From NCBI RefSeq assembly GCF_001423265.1, contig NZ_LMND01000023.1:310001-374000 (forward strand): a DNA stretch of 64,000 nt, given 5' to 3'. The position numbers were made by a program, and so were the translations under genes. Source of the DNA: Methylobacterium sp. Leaf108 (GTDB lineage: Bacteria; Pseudomonadota; Alphaproteobacteria; Rhizobiales; Beijerinckiaceae). Shown here in pieces: positions 44,786-53,988 of the stretch. Each line of letters begins with the position of its first letter. Within the stretch, counting starts at the first letter, position 1. Below the pieces are notes generated by a model that worked only from the letters and a program-made list of their open reading frames with translations, was not told the origin of the DNA and searched no databases.

Positions 44786-45111
44786 CAAGCCCGTCCTTGT
44801 CCTTCACCGGGGTACCCAACGGCCTCGTCACGGACCGAGGCGGCATCGGCAAGAGCCGGTTCCGGAGCGTTGCGAGCGACATCGCGTTGGATGAGCTCGC
44901 GAATAGAACGCCCGTGGGACATGCCGCGCGCCTTGGCACGCAGCTTGACGGCAGCGAGAAGCGACTCCGGGACCCGAAGATCGACCTGAGCGGCCTTGCG
45001 CGCCGCCGCAAAGTCGACGGGCTTGAAGTGAGAGACATCGAGATCGGACAGGTCGTTCTCCAGGAACGCTTCCGCCTCCGCGTCGCTCTCAAACTCCGGA
45101 ACTCGCCTCAT
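44782..45111 (-). CDS. brnA: BrnA/CopG-family antitoxin
   Basis: This 109-residue antitoxin is of the type II toxin-antitoxin type, BrnA/COG5304. An N-terminal toxin-binding part (RRVPEFESDAEAEAFLENDL, SDLDVSHFKPVDF) precedes a ribbon-helix-helix DNA-binding part (VDLRVPESLLAAVKLRAKAR, GMSHGRSIRELIQRDV). ATG at 45111 was chosen because the frame upstream overlaps the toxin and has no family similarity. It normally neutralises BrnT and represses its own operon. Here the toxin is frameshifted, so it may be an orphan repressor. Its stop overlaps murF. Confidence 0.85.
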   Translation of the reverse strand: MRRVPEFESDAEAEAFLENDLSDLDVSHFKPVDFAAARKAAQVDLRVPESLLAAVKLRAKARGMSHGRSIRELIQRDVARNAPEPALADAASVRDEAVGYPGEGQGRAW

Positions 45112-45377
45112 ATCTCGCAGCCTCCCCGGCGTGCATGTAGCGGGCACTCAGCGGCCGGATGGTTCGGCCACGCAAGGTAGAAGACGACGAGGAGCGGTCG
45201 TCCCTCGGCATTGCGTCCCGTGGCCGGAAGCCGCTGCTCCGTCTGCGAATGCTTCACATCCGGACCAACGCGTGGCGAGCCGCGAAGCGGCGCTTCGATC
45301 TCGCCGATGCTGACCCCGTGCTTCTCGCACTTCGCTCGATGGCCGTCATCCCATTCGAATTTCGGAGTCATCGTCAT
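45089..45377 (-). pseudogene. brnT: BrnT-family toxin, frameshifted near the middle
   Basis: The first 66 codons read as BrnT, an RNase toxin: TPKFEWDDGHRAKCEKHGVS, then PDVKHSQTEQRLPATGRNAE and GRPLLVVF. The frame then gives unrelated residues to a stop at 45108. Shifting by one base around 45179-45182 restores TLRGRTIRPLSARYMHAG and then EAARYEASSGV with a stop at 45089, an exact BrnT C-terminus (SARYMH) of about 95 residues in all, overlapping brnA by 23 bases. This is either a real inactivating one-base insertion or a sequencing error. The His-rich C-terminal RNase part is lost in the current frame. Confidence 0.82.
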
Positions 45378-45462
45378 CGGTCGAGCCGCAAAGGGCCCTG
45401 AAGCAGAGCCCCTTCGAACGGTGGAGGCCGGGCCGTTTCCTGGCCCCCCGCCGCCACCCGGC

Positions 45463-46926
45463 TCAACTCGACCGGGCTGCGATCGCCGCCCGGAGCACGT
45501 CGTGGTCCGAGAACGGCAGCACCTGCGCGCCCACGATCTGGCCGGTCTCGTGGCCCTTGCCGGCCACCACCAGCACGTCGCCGGGCCGCAGACCCTGTAC
45601 GGCCGTCCGGATCGCCGCCGCGCGGTCGCCGATCTCCACGGCGCCCGGTGCCGCCGCCAGGATCGCGGCGCGGATGGCGGTGGGGTCCTCGGTGCGCGGG
45701 TTGTCGTCGGTGACGACGACGGCGTCGGCGAGCCGGGCCGCGATCGCTCCCATCAGGGGGCGCTTGCCTGTATCGCGGTCGCCGCCGCAGCCGAAGACGC
45801 AGACGAGGCGTCCCGTCGCGAAGGGACGAAGGGCGGTGAGGACGCTCTCCAGGGCCTCGGGCTTGTGGGCGTAATCCACGAGGCAGAGCGCGCCGTCGAC
45901 TTCGCCGATCCGCTCCATCCGGCCGGGCACGCCCACGAGATGCTCCAGACTCGCAAAGATTGCCGACGCCCGGTCCGCGCCGACGGCCGCCAGGACCAGC
46001 CCAGCCGCGAGCAGGGCGTTCTCCACCTGGAACGCGCCCACCAGCGGCAGACGGACGACGTGCTCGATGCCGGCATGCGAGACGGCGAGCACCTGCGCGA
46101 ACCCCTCGGTCCGCGCGTCGAGGAGCCGGATGGTGTCGCCGGCGCGTCCCGTGGTCATGACCTCGTGACCGGCCGCGGCGGCGGCGGAGATCGCCCGCTC
46201 GGCATAGGGACCGTCGGCGTTGACGACGGCTGGGCGACCCCTCGGCAGAAGCGTCGTGAACAGCCGCAGCTTGGCGTCGAGGTACTCCTCGACGGTGGCG
46301 TGATAGTCGAGGTGGTCACGCCCCAGGTTGGTGAATCCCGCCACCGTCAGCCCGACCCCGTCGAGCCGGCGCTGCGCGATCCCGTGCGAGGAGGCCTCCA
46401 TGGCCAGGTGCGTGATGCCGTCGTCCGCCAGCCGCGCCAGGGTCTCGTGGAGGGAGACGGGATCCGGGGTGGTCAGCGAGCCGTATTCGGCGCCGCGGTC
46501 GGTGACGATCCCCACGGTGCCAAGGCTGGCCGAGGCGAAGCCGAGACGCGACAGGATCTGGCGGACGAAGTCGGCCACCGAGCTCTTGCCGCTGGTGCCC
46601 GTTACCGCGATGACGGTCCCGGGCTGGCGAGCGGAGAACCGCGCCGCGGCCAGCGCCAGGGCGCGGTGCGCGTCGTCGACCGAAATCCAGAGGGCCCCGG
46701 GCGGCAGGTCGCCGGGGGCGGCTCCCTCGCCGACCACCGCGATGGCGCCCGCCGCCACCGCCTTGGCGGTGAAGGCTTTCCCGTCGACGCGGGTGCCGGG
46801 CACCGCCACGAAGACGCCGCCGGGAACGACCCGGCGGCTGTCGGCGGTGATGCCGCCGACGATCCGTTGCGCAGCCGCCCCGCCGTCGATCCCCGGAAAG
46901 AGGTCCTTGAGCGTCGGCCCGCTCAT
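45463..46926 (-). CDS. murE: UDP-N-acetylmuramoyl-tripeptide ligase (meso-DAP adding)
   Basis: MurE adds meso-diaminopimelate to UDP-MurNAc-L-Ala-D-Glu. The 487-residue protein has ITADSRRVVPGGVFVAVPGT at the N-terminus, the ATP loop IAVTGTSGKSSVADFVRQIL, the carbamylated-Lys region, and DDNPRTEDPTAIRAAI, where DNPR marks meso-DAP specificity. Its start overlaps the ftsI stop by 4 bases. Downstream, the usual murF is displaced by the brnT-brnA module (86-base gap to the toxin start). Confidence 0.97.
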   Translation of the reverse strand: MSGPTLKDLFPGIDGGAAAQRIVGGITADSRRVVPGGVFVAVPGTRVDGKAFTAKAVAAGAIAVVGEGAAPGDLPPGALWISVDDAHRALALAAARFSARQPGTVIAVTGTSGKSSVADFVRQILSRLGFASASLGTVGIVTDRGAEYGSLTTPDPVSLHETLARLADDGITHLAMEASSHGIAQRRLDGVGLTVAGFTNLGRDHLDYHATVEEYLDAKLRLFTTLLPRGRPAVVNADGPYAERAISAAAAAGHEVMTTGRAGDTIRLLDARTEGFAQVLAVSHAGIEHVVRLPLVGAFQVENALLAAGLVLAAVGADRASAIFASLEHLVGVPGRMERIGEVDGALCLVDYAHKPEALESVLTALRPFATGRLVCVFGCGGDRDTGKRPLMGAIAARLADAVVVTDDNPRTEDPTAIRAAILAAAPGAVEIGDRAAAIRTAVQGLRPGDVLVVAGKGHETGQIVGAQVLPFSDHDVLRAAIAARSS

Positions 46927-48734
46927 CGGGCGTCCAGCTGGGTGGCGTGGTAGGCGCCGAGCTTGACCATCAGCGGGAACGGCTTGACCGGCGGCTCGAA
47001 CTGCGGCGGCAGGCCGAGGATGGGGGCGACGCGCTCGATCACCCGGCCCGTGACGACGCCCGAGTTCCAGGCGGCGGTGGCGTAGCCGCCCGATTCCGGC
47101 AGGCCCTGCGGCTCGTCCATGAGGGTGACGAACAGGTATTTCGGCTTGTCCATGGGGGCGGCCGCCATGAAGGTGGTGAACAGACGGTTCTTCACGTAGC
47201 GCCCGTTGATCACCTTTTCAGCCGTCCCGGTCTTGCCGCCCACGTAGTACAGCGGGATCGAGGCCTTGCGCGCCGAGCCTTCGACGGCATTGAGGCGCAT
47301 GATGAAGCGCATCGCCTCGCTGGTCTGGGGCGAGAGGACGCGGGTCGCCTTGGCCCGCGCCGTCGGCTCGTCGGTCTTCAGGAACGTCGGGGTGATGAGG
47401 TCGCCGCCGTTGGTGATCGCCGCCACCGCGGCCGCGGCCTGCAGCGGGGCGACGGCGAGCCCGTGCCCGAAGGCGATGGTGATGGTGTTGATCTCGGTCC
47501 AGCGCGGCGGCACGATCGGCGCCGCGCTTTCGGGCAACTCGGTGCGCAGGCGGTCGAGGAGGCCCATCTTCTTGAGGAAGGCCCTGTGGCCGGGCACGCC
47601 GACGCCGAGCGCCATCTTGGCCGAGCCGATGTTGGACGAATGGGTGAACACCTCCGGCATCGTGATGGTGCGGTTGGTGCCGTGGTATTCGTGGATGACC
47701 GACTTGCCGTAGCGCAGCACGCCGCCGCGGGTGTCGAAGGTCGAGTTGACGTTGTACTTGCCGGAATCGAGGGCCATGGCGAGGGTCATCGCCTTGAAGG
47801 TCGAGCCCATCTCGTAGACGCCGACGTTCATGCGGTTGATGCGGTCGTCGGTCAGCGCGTCGACCGGGTTGTTCGGGTCGAAGTCCGGCAGCGACACGAG
47901 GGCGATGACCTCGCCGGTGTTGACGTCCATGATCATGGAGGCGCCGGCCTTGGCCTTGAAGTGCTCGACGCCCTTGGCGAGTTCGTCGCGCACCGCGAAC
48001 TGGGCGCGCAGGTCCACCGAGAGCTGGACGGGCTTGAGGTCGGTGGCCTTGGCCACGAAACCGAGGCTGTTGAGGTCCTTCAGCCCCGTGGAGTCGATGT
48101 ACTTCTCCATGCCGGCGATGCCGATGTTGTCGAGGTTGGTCACGCCCAGGATGTGGGCCGCCGCGTTGCCGTTAGGATAGACCCGCTTGTGGTCGGGCAG
48201 GAAGCCGACGCCGGGAATGCCTAAGCGATGGACCTCGGCCTGCTGCTTGGGCGTGATCTCGCGCTTGACCCAGACGAAGCCCTTCTTCGTCGAGAGCTTC
48301 GCGCGCAGGTCGGTGGCGTTGAGGTCCGGCAGCACGGCGGTGAGGAGTTCCACCGCCTCGTCCTTGTCGTAGATGTTGCGCGGCTCTGCGAAGACCGAGA
48401 CCGTGCGGATGTCGGTGGCCAGGATCTCGCCGTTGCGGTCGATGATGTCGGGCCGGATCGCGGTGGTGGCCGCCGCGGCGACGCGGCGCTCGCCGCTGTC
48501 GGGCTCGGGAAAGGCCGCCATCGAGACGAGGCGTGCGGCGATGGCCAGGAACACCACGGTGAACCCGAGGCCCACCAGGCCGACCCGGGTGTAGGACCGC
48601 TCGATGGCGAGGCGGAACATCGAGCGGGCGAGGGTCATCGCCGGATGGACCGCGGGCGCGGGCGCCGGAGCGGGCTCGGCCTCGACCGGCAGCGGATCGG
48701 TCGCAGCGGCGTCGTCGGGGGGGATCTGGGACAC
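46923..48734 (-). CDS. ftsI: Penicillin-binding protein 3 (FtsI), septal transpeptidase
   Basis: FtsI cross-links septal peptidoglycan. The 603-residue protein has a short Pro/Ala-rich cytoplasmic N-terminus, one membrane helix (VGLVGLGFTVVFLAIAARLV), a pedestal domain, and the transpeptidase: active-site Ser in YEMGSTFKAMTLAMAL, SSN in THSSNIGSAK, and GGKTGTAEKV. GTG at 48734 (MSQIPPDDAAATDPLPVEAE) has GAGGT at a 7-base spacing and follows ftsL by 4 bases. It partners with FtsL, FtsW and FtsQ at the division site. Confidence 0.96.
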   Translation of the reverse strand: MSQIPPDDAAATDPLPVEAEPAPAPAPAVHPAMTLARSMFRLAIERSYTRVGLVGLGFTVVFLAIAARLVSMAAFPEPDSGERRVAAAATTAIRPDIIDRNGEILATDIRTVSVFAEPRNIYDKDEAVELLTAVLPDLNATDLRAKLSTKKGFVWVKREITPKQQAEVHRLGIPGVGFLPDHKRVYPNGNAAAHILGVTNLDNIGIAGMEKYIDSTGLKDLNSLGFVAKATDLKPVQLSVDLRAQFAVRDELAKGVEHFKAKAGASMIMDVNTGEVIALVSLPDFDPNNPVDALTDDRINRMNVGVYEMGSTFKAMTLAMALDSGKYNVNSTFDTRGGVLRYGKSVIHEYHGTNRTITMPEVFTHSSNIGSAKMALGVGVPGHRAFLKKMGLLDRLRTELPESAAPIVPPRWTEINTITIAFGHGLAVAPLQAAAAVAAITNGGDLITPTFLKTDEPTARAKATRVLSPQTSEAMRFIMRLNAVEGSARKASIPLYYVGGKTGTAEKVINGRYVKNRLFTTFMAAAPMDKPKYLFVTLMDEPQGLPESGGYATAAWNSGVVTGRVIERVAPILGLPPQFEPPVKPFPLMVKLGAYHATQLDAR

Positions 48735-48738
48735 GGGA

Positions 48739-49176
48739 CTACCTCGAGGCCGTCGTGGGCGTGCGGGTCGAGATGGTGCGGGTCGCCGGTGCTCCGATCG
48801 ACCCGGTGGTGCGCGGTTCGTCGCCGCGCTTGGCCGTCTTTTCCTTCGGCGTCGCCGTGGCGGTGGCCGAGAGGAGGCGGCCGATCTCATCGCCGCGGTC
48901 GACCCGCGCCGGGAGGTCGGCCAGGCGCCCGAGATGGGACACGCCGATCGGCTCGAGGCCGAGATGGCGTTCCACCGCCGCCTGCAGCCGGTCGGGCCGG
49001 GTCAGGAGCTGCCATTCGGCCCGCAGCACCGCGATGGCCTGACGCTCCTTGTGCAGCTGAGTCTTGGCCTTCGAGACCTGGGCCGATTGGTAGAGCGTGT
49101 CGTACTTGATCGAGTAGGCGTAGATCGCCGAGCCGATCAGGCCCACCACCGCGAGAAGGTTGAGCAGGCGGATCAT
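48739..49176 (-). CDS. ftsL: Cell division protein FtsL
   Basis: This 145-residue bitopic membrane protein has an N-terminal helix ([20 protein letters not shown]), then a coiled coil ([20 protein letters not shown]) with the FtsL-type [20 protein letters not shown] block. A Thr/Ser/Ala-rich, probably disordered tail extends the protein beyond the minimal family length. It bridges FtsB and FtsQ in the divisome. ATG at 49176 overlaps the rsmH stop (ATGA). Confidence 0.92.
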   Translation of the reverse strand: MIRLLNLLAVVGLIGSAIYAYSIKYDTLYQSAQVSKAKTQLHKERQAIAVLRAEWQLLTRPDRLQAAVERHLGLEPIGVSHLGRLADLPARVDRGDEIGRLLSATATATPKEKTAKRGDEPRTTGSIGAPATRTISTRTPTTASR

Positions 49177-50225
49177 CGGCGTCCTCCCCGTCCCTTGGCG
49201 GCCCGTTCCGGCAGGCTGGCCAGGGCCTCGATGGCGGCGAGCGGCGGCGGCGCGGGCGCGCTCGTGCGTTCGCCCGAACGCAGCTTGGCCGACCGCGCGC
49301 GCGGGTTGGCGTCGACCTCGGCCCGGCCCGGCAGGACCGCCCCCTTGGTCGCGAGCGCGAAGCTCGCGGTCGGGGCCGCCTCCAGGCTGGGCCGATGGCG
49401 GGAGCCCTGGGCGGCGCGACCGCCGCGGATGGTGAAGAACTGCTTGACGATGCGGTCTTCGAGGGAATGGAACGTCACCACGGCGAGATGCCCGCCCGGC
49501 TTCAGGATCCGCTCGGCCGCATGCAGGGCCTGGACGAGCTCGCCGAGCTCGTCGTTGACCGCGATGCGCAGGCCCTGGAACGTCCGGGTCGCGGGATGGA
49601 TGCCGGCGGCGGGATCGACGTGGACCACGCCGGACACGAGGTCGGCCAGAGCCGCGGTGGTGGTGATCGGGCCGGCCTTGCGGGCCTCGACGATGGCCCG
49701 GGCGACGACCCGCGCGCGGCGTTCCTCGCCGTAGTGATAGATGATGTCGGCGAGATCAGCCTCGTCGGCTTCGTTGACGATGTCGGCCGCTGTCGGCCCC
49801 GACAGCGCCATGCGCATGTCGAGGGGACCGTCCTGCCGGAACGAGAATCCGCGTTCCGCCCGGTCGATCTGCATCGAGGAGACGCCGATATCGAGGACGA
49901 CCGCGTCCACCGCCGCGATGCCCTGCGCGGCGACGAGGGTGTCGAGGGTGCCGAACCGGCCCTCCGACAGGATGAGGCGCCCTTGCGCGGACGCGACGAG
50001 ATCGGCGCCGGCGGCAATGGCGGTGGGGTCGCGATCGATGCCGAGCACCGTGAGGCCGGGCGCGGCGGCGAGCATCGCCGTGGTGTAGCCGCCCGCCCCG
50101 AAGGTGGCGTCGACGGCGACGCCGTGCGCGGGCAGTTTCAGCGCCGCGACGACCTCGGACAGCAGGACGGGAACGTGGGGAGCGCCGCCGGCGGGGCGCT
50201 CGCTGCGGTCGCGGTGTCGGGTCAT
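49173..50225 (-). CDS. rsmH: 16S rRNA (cytosine(1402)-N4)-methyltransferase
   Basis: RsmH methylates C1402 of 16S rRNA. The 350-residue protein has the S-adenosylmethionine fold ([34 protein letters not shown]), [40 protein letters not shown], and [11 protein letters not shown] at the C-terminus. ATG at 50225 lacks a good ribosome site, but an upstream extension has no similarity. It is the first gene of the division cluster; no mraZ is present before it. Confidence 0.95.
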   Translation of the reverse strand: MTRHRDRSERPAGGAPHVPVLLSEVVAALKLPAHGVAVDATFGAGGYTTAMLAAAPGLTVLGIDRDPTAIAAGADLVASAQGRLILSEGRFGTLDTLVAAQGIAAVDAVVLDIGVSSMQIDRAERGFSFRQDGPLDMRMALSGPTAADIVNEADEADLADIIYHYGEERRARVVARAIVEARKAGPITTTAALADLVSGVVHVDPAAGIHPATRTFQGLRIAVNDELGELVQALHAAERILKPGGHLAVVTFHSLEDRIVKQFFTIRGGRAAQGSRHRPSLEAAPTASFALATKGAVLPGRAEVDANPRARSAKLRSGERTSAPAPPPLAAIEALASLPERAAKGRGGRR

Positions 50226-50580
50226 GGCGATGCCGCGTGAGGGGCTGCGAACGGGCCGGCGACGACGGGCCGGCACGCATCGCCCGCGGCCGGGTGCGTC
50301 CGCCGATCGATCACGCGCCGCTGACGGGGTGGTGGCGGGTACCATGGGCCTCTGAGCATCGTCAAACCGACCGGCCGCGATGAACGGCCCGTCCGGGATC
50401 AGACCCCAGCAAGGTTAACCGAGCGTAAGTTTTTGGCGCGAAACGCGTCCTTCGCACACCGGCTCAAGGCGCGGGGCTCAACGCCCGGGAACGGGCGGCA
50501 GGGCCTGGAACGGATCGCATGCCGCTACGCCGAGGGGGGCAAAATGTCGGATGTGGCAGGCGCCAGCCGGAACGATAGGC
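50226..50580. other. Leader region between rnpB and rsmH without mraZ
   Basis: About 355 bases include AT-richer aaggttaaccgagcgtaagt around 50411-50430. No mraZ reading frame and no array of TGGG-type MraZ boxes was recognised. The promoter for the dcw operon should lie here. Confidence 0.5.
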
Positions 50581-50976
<396 letters not shown>

Positions 50977-51018
50977 GGCGCGGGTGTGCGCCGCGCCGGA
51001 TCGAAAGGTCAAGCGCGG

Positions 51019-51459
51019 CTACCAGCTTCCGGTGTTTTCCATCGACGCCCACGGCTCCTGCGGCGGCTTGGCCTCACCCTTCTGCAGGATCTCGATGGAG
51101 ATGCCGTCGGGCGACTTCACGAAAGCCATGTAGCCGTCGCGGGGCGGCCGGTTGATGGTGACGCCCTTGTCCTTCAGGCGTGCACAGAAGGCGTAGATGT
51201 CGTCGACCTGATAGGCCAGATGCCCGAAGTTGCGCCCGCCCGAATAGGTCTCCGGGTCCCAGTTGTAGGTGAGTTCCACGAGGGGGGCCTTGGTCTCCTT
51301 GGCGGTCTCGTAGTCGCCGGGGGCCGCGAGGAAGACGAGGGTGAAGCGACCCTTCTCGTTCTCGATACGGCGCGTCTCCTTCAGGCCGAAGGTCTCGACG
51401 TAGAAGGCGAGCGCCTTGTCGAGATCCGCGACGCGGACCATCGTGTGCAGGTATTCCAT
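51019..51459 (-). CDS. gloA: Lactoylglutathione lyase (glyoxalase I)
   Basis: GloA isomerises the methylglyoxal-glutathione hemithioacetal to S-lactoylglutathione. The 146-residue protein starts EYLHTMVRVADLDKALAFYV (metal-ligand His), with ETRRIENEKGRFTLVFLA, VELTYNWDPETYSGG, FGHLAYQVDDIYAFC and SPDGISIEILQKG supplying the remaining ligands. ATG at 51459 has GGGA 6 bases upstream; ATG at 51471 is an alternative. Co-directional with the membrane protein and OmpA genes. Confidence 0.94.
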   Translation of the reverse strand: MEYLHTMVRVADLDKALAFYVETFGLKETRRIENEKGRFTLVFLAAPGDYETAKETKAPLVELTYNWDPETYSGGRNFGHLAYQVDDIYAFCARLKDKGVTINRPPRDGYMAFVKSPDGISIEILQKGEAKPPQEPWASMENTGSW

Positions 51460-51514
51460 TGTCTGTCCCATCTTCCGGTGATGCCGGGGTATCTGGTCCG
51501 GAGCCTGCGCATCG

Positions 51515-51820
51515 TCAACGCCGCGCGACCGCGCCGGCCTGGGCGCGCGGGCGCCGTACGAACGCGACGGCGCCCCCGACCAGACATCCGGCGAGGTAGG
51601 CATCGAGGCAGAGCGCCACGATCTCGATCCAGAACCCGGGCCGCCCCGCCACCGGCCCGACGAGCGCGAGCCCGGTGAGCACGGCCGCGCCCAGGGCCAG
51701 GCCGGCGGCCGCGAGTCCCGCGCCGCGTTCACGCGGCAAGCCGGTGAGGGCGCCCACCAGGACGCCGAGGGCGAGGGCGGCCAAGACGGCCGGCCAGAGG
51801 AGCGTCAGAATCAGTGCCAA
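51515..51820 (-). CDS. Small polytopic membrane protein, unknown function
   Basis: This 101-residue protein has about three hydrophobic helices (ALILTLLWPAVLAALALGVL, GLAAAGLALGAAVLTGLALV, EIVALCLDAYLAGCLVGGAV) and a basic Arg-rich tail. It lies 46 bases after the OmpA/BON gene and 55 before gloA. No family recognised. Conservation beside an OmpA gene would suggest an envelope role. Confidence 0.65.
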   Translation of the reverse strand: MALILTLLWPAVLAALALGVLVGALTGLPRERGAGLAAAGLALGAAVLTGLALVGPVAGRPGFWIEIVALCLDAYLAGCLVGGAVAFVRRPRAQAGAVARR

Positions 51821-51866
51821 GGGAGCGTCCTTGCGGTGTCGCGCGGTGGGGGGCTCGGGGGCACCC

Positions 51867-53897
51867 TCAGGAATCGAGGCTAAAGCCGATGCCCTGCTGC
51901 GCCGGGCGGGTCGCGCCGGCGGCGGTCACGGCATCGTCCGGAATCCCGGCCTTGAGCAGGTAGTCGACGACGGCCGTGGCGCGCTGGCGCGGCAGCTCCG
52001 CCTCCGGCACCGCTTCGGCCACGACGGCCTTCGCCGGGGCGGGGTTCGGCGACGAGGATTTCTTCGAGGTTTCCTTCGCGGGCTTCGACGGCGCGGACTG
52101 TGACGGCGCGGACTGCGACGGCGCGGGCTTGGGCGCCGTCGGTTTGGGCGTCGTCGGTTTGGGCGCGGGCACCGTCGCCGGTGCCGCGGAGGCGGCCGCA
52201 TCCACCGCCGGCTTCGTGGAGGGATCGGCGGTGGCCTTGTCGCTGGAAGCCTCAACGACCGTCGTCTCGGCGGGGGCCGCCGCCACGGGCTTGGCGCCGG
52301 GCGGATCGCCGTGCCCGGCCACCGAAATCTTCAGGGTCGGGCAGGTTTTGGCGAGCGTCGCCAGCGCGTCGAGGACAGGATAGAACTCGGGACGCAGGGC
52401 CACGCTCCCCGGCGCGAACCGCAGGGCCGATCCCTGCGCGGCCTGCGCGAACAGGGTGCGACAGCTGTCGGGATCGGTCAGCACCGGCCCCTCGGGTGCC
52501 TTGATCGCTGCCTCGGCCCGCCAGCCGGCGGGGACCTTGCGCGGCAGGTCCGCGGCCAGGCGCGCGGCGCTCTCGCGATAGAGGCTGTCGCCGACGAGGG
52601 TCAGGGCCCGATCGGTGATCGCGACCCGGCCGCTGGCGAGCAGCGACAGGCCGCCGACGCCGGCATCGACCGCCGCGGCGAGGTCGGCCGGGGCGCCCTG
52701 CGCGATGCGCAGCTTGTCGACGATGCGCTCCTGGAAGAAGCGCGGTCGCAGGCTCGCGAGCACCCGGGCCCGGGTCGCCTCGTCGGGGACATGGCCGCTG
52801 AGGGTGACGATCTCGCGCTCGCGCCGGACGAGGACGCGGTAAGGGGCGAGGGGCTTGGTCTCCAACGCGAGCGCCCCGGCCTCGACGCCAGTCGGGCGCT
52901 TATTCTTCACGAACGCCTCGATCTCGCCCACCGCCTGCGCGTCGATGGCCGCCCCCGAGACCGAGAGCCGTGAACCGGCGAAGGTCACGGTTCCGTCCTG
53001 GACGAGGTCCGCCAGGCCGAACACGGCATCCATCAGTGCGGCCGGGTCGATGGCCGCACCGAGCCCGCGCGCGGTCTGCATCCGGTCGTCGACGGGCAGT
53101 CCGCCCGCGATCTCGGCGGCACGGGCGAGGATCGCAGACCGCGCCGTCTCCGAGACCACGTTGCCGGTGAGCACCACGCCGTCGGCGGACCGTGCGACGG
53201 CCACGCGAAAATCCTCGATCCTCGGCGGCAGGATCTCGATGGTGCCGAGGCTGAACCCCTCCGGCGGATGGGCGAGCGCCAGCCGCAGGGCATCGTAGGC
53301 GGCGATGGTGGCCGCCTCGCCCTTGAAGGACAGGATGGTGTCGGTCAGCGTCACCACACCGCCGGGGTTGAGGGCGCCGAGTTGCTCGACGGCATAGGCG
53401 GAGGCGGCGGGGAACTCCGGTGGCGCCCCCCGGGCCGAGGTCGCCTCGTCCTTCAACGTCGTCTGGGGCGGCATGTCGGGGGCGAGGCGCGTGGCCAGGG
53501 CCAAAGGTCCGATCTCGGCCGGGCGATTGCCCGACAGGTCGATCCGGTCGGGCGCGGCCCGGGTGGCCGTCCAGACGAAGGGCGAGGCCTCCTCGACGAG
53601 GCCGAGCGGGCCGACCACGTGGCGCAGGCCCGGCAGGCGCTGCAGGCGGGCCAGGGCATCGGCCCGAAGCTCCGGGTTGGGCGCTTCGCCCTTCACCACC
53701 ACGTCGCGGCCGCGCGTCGTGATCAGCAGCCAGGGCTCGGCGCCGCCCTCCTCCGTGGCGGTGGCCACGGCCCTCGCCGAGGCCTTGAGGCGGCGCTCGA
53801 GGCTCGGCAGGCCCAGGGCGCCGGCGAGGCCGACGACCGCCGCCAGGGCCGGCAGGCCGGCCGACCAGCCGAAGCGTCGCAGATGAGCGAACGGCAC
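51867..53897 (-). CDS. OmpA/BON-domain envelope protein with low-complexity insertion
   Basis: This 676-residue protein starts at GTG 53897 (GAGGT upstream) with a membrane helix or signal anchor (GWSAGLPALAAVVGLAGALG). Several BON-like repeats follow (VVVKGEAPNPELRADALARL, VVLTGNVVSETARSAILARA). The OmpA C-terminal domain is split: LRFAPGSVALRPEFYPVL to ISVAGHGDPPG, then about 100 residues of Ala/Pro/Lys/Ser repeats (about residues 530-633), then RQRATAVVDYLLKAGIPDDA. It probably contacts the peptidoglycan. The inserted segment has short tandem repeats. Confidence 0.85.
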   Translation of the reverse strand: MPFAHLRRFGWSAGLPALAAVVGLAGALGLPSLERRLKASARAVATATEEGGAEPWLLITTRGRDVVVKGEAPNPELRADALARLQRLPGLRHVVGPLGLVEEASPFVWTATRAAPDRIDLSGNRPAEIGPLALATRLAPDMPPQTTLKDEATSARGAPPEFPAASAYAVEQLGALNPGGVVTLTDTILSFKGEAATIAAYDALRLALAHPPEGFSLGTIEILPPRIEDFRVAVARSADGVVLTGNVVSETARSAILARAAEIAGGLPVDDRMQTARGLGAAIDPAALMDAVFGLADLVQDGTVTFAGSRLSVSGAAIDAQAVGEIEAFVKNKRPTGVEAGALALETKPLAPYRVLVRREREIVTLSGHVPDEATRARVLASLRPRFFQERIVDKLRIAQGAPADLAAAVDAGVGGLSLLASGRVAITDRALTLVGDSLYRESAARLAADLPRKVPAGWRAEAAIKAPEGPVLTDPDSCRTLFAQAAQGSALRFAPGSVALRPEFYPVLDALATLAKTCPTLKISVAGHGDPPGAKPVAAAPAETTVVEASSDKATADPSTKPAVDAAASAAPATVPAPKPTTPKPTAPKPAPSQSAPSQSAPSKPAKETSKKSSSPNPAPAKAVVAEAVPEAELPRQRATAVVDYLLKAGIPDDAVTAAGATRPAQQGIGFSLDS
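52081..52135. repeat. 15-bp repeat in the OmpA insertion
   Basis: Units close to gacggcgcggactgt/c recur with a 15-base period and encode Pro-Ser-Gln-Ser-Ala-type pentapeptides. They lie in the low-complexity insertion of the OmpA-domain protein. Confidence 0.65.
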
Positions 53898-53988
53898 GAC
53901 GTTACCTCGATGGAAAAGCGGACCCGGGGCCCGCGGTGACCGAGACGCTGACGCCATTTCCGCGGCAGCATGAAGGCCGTCGCGACGC

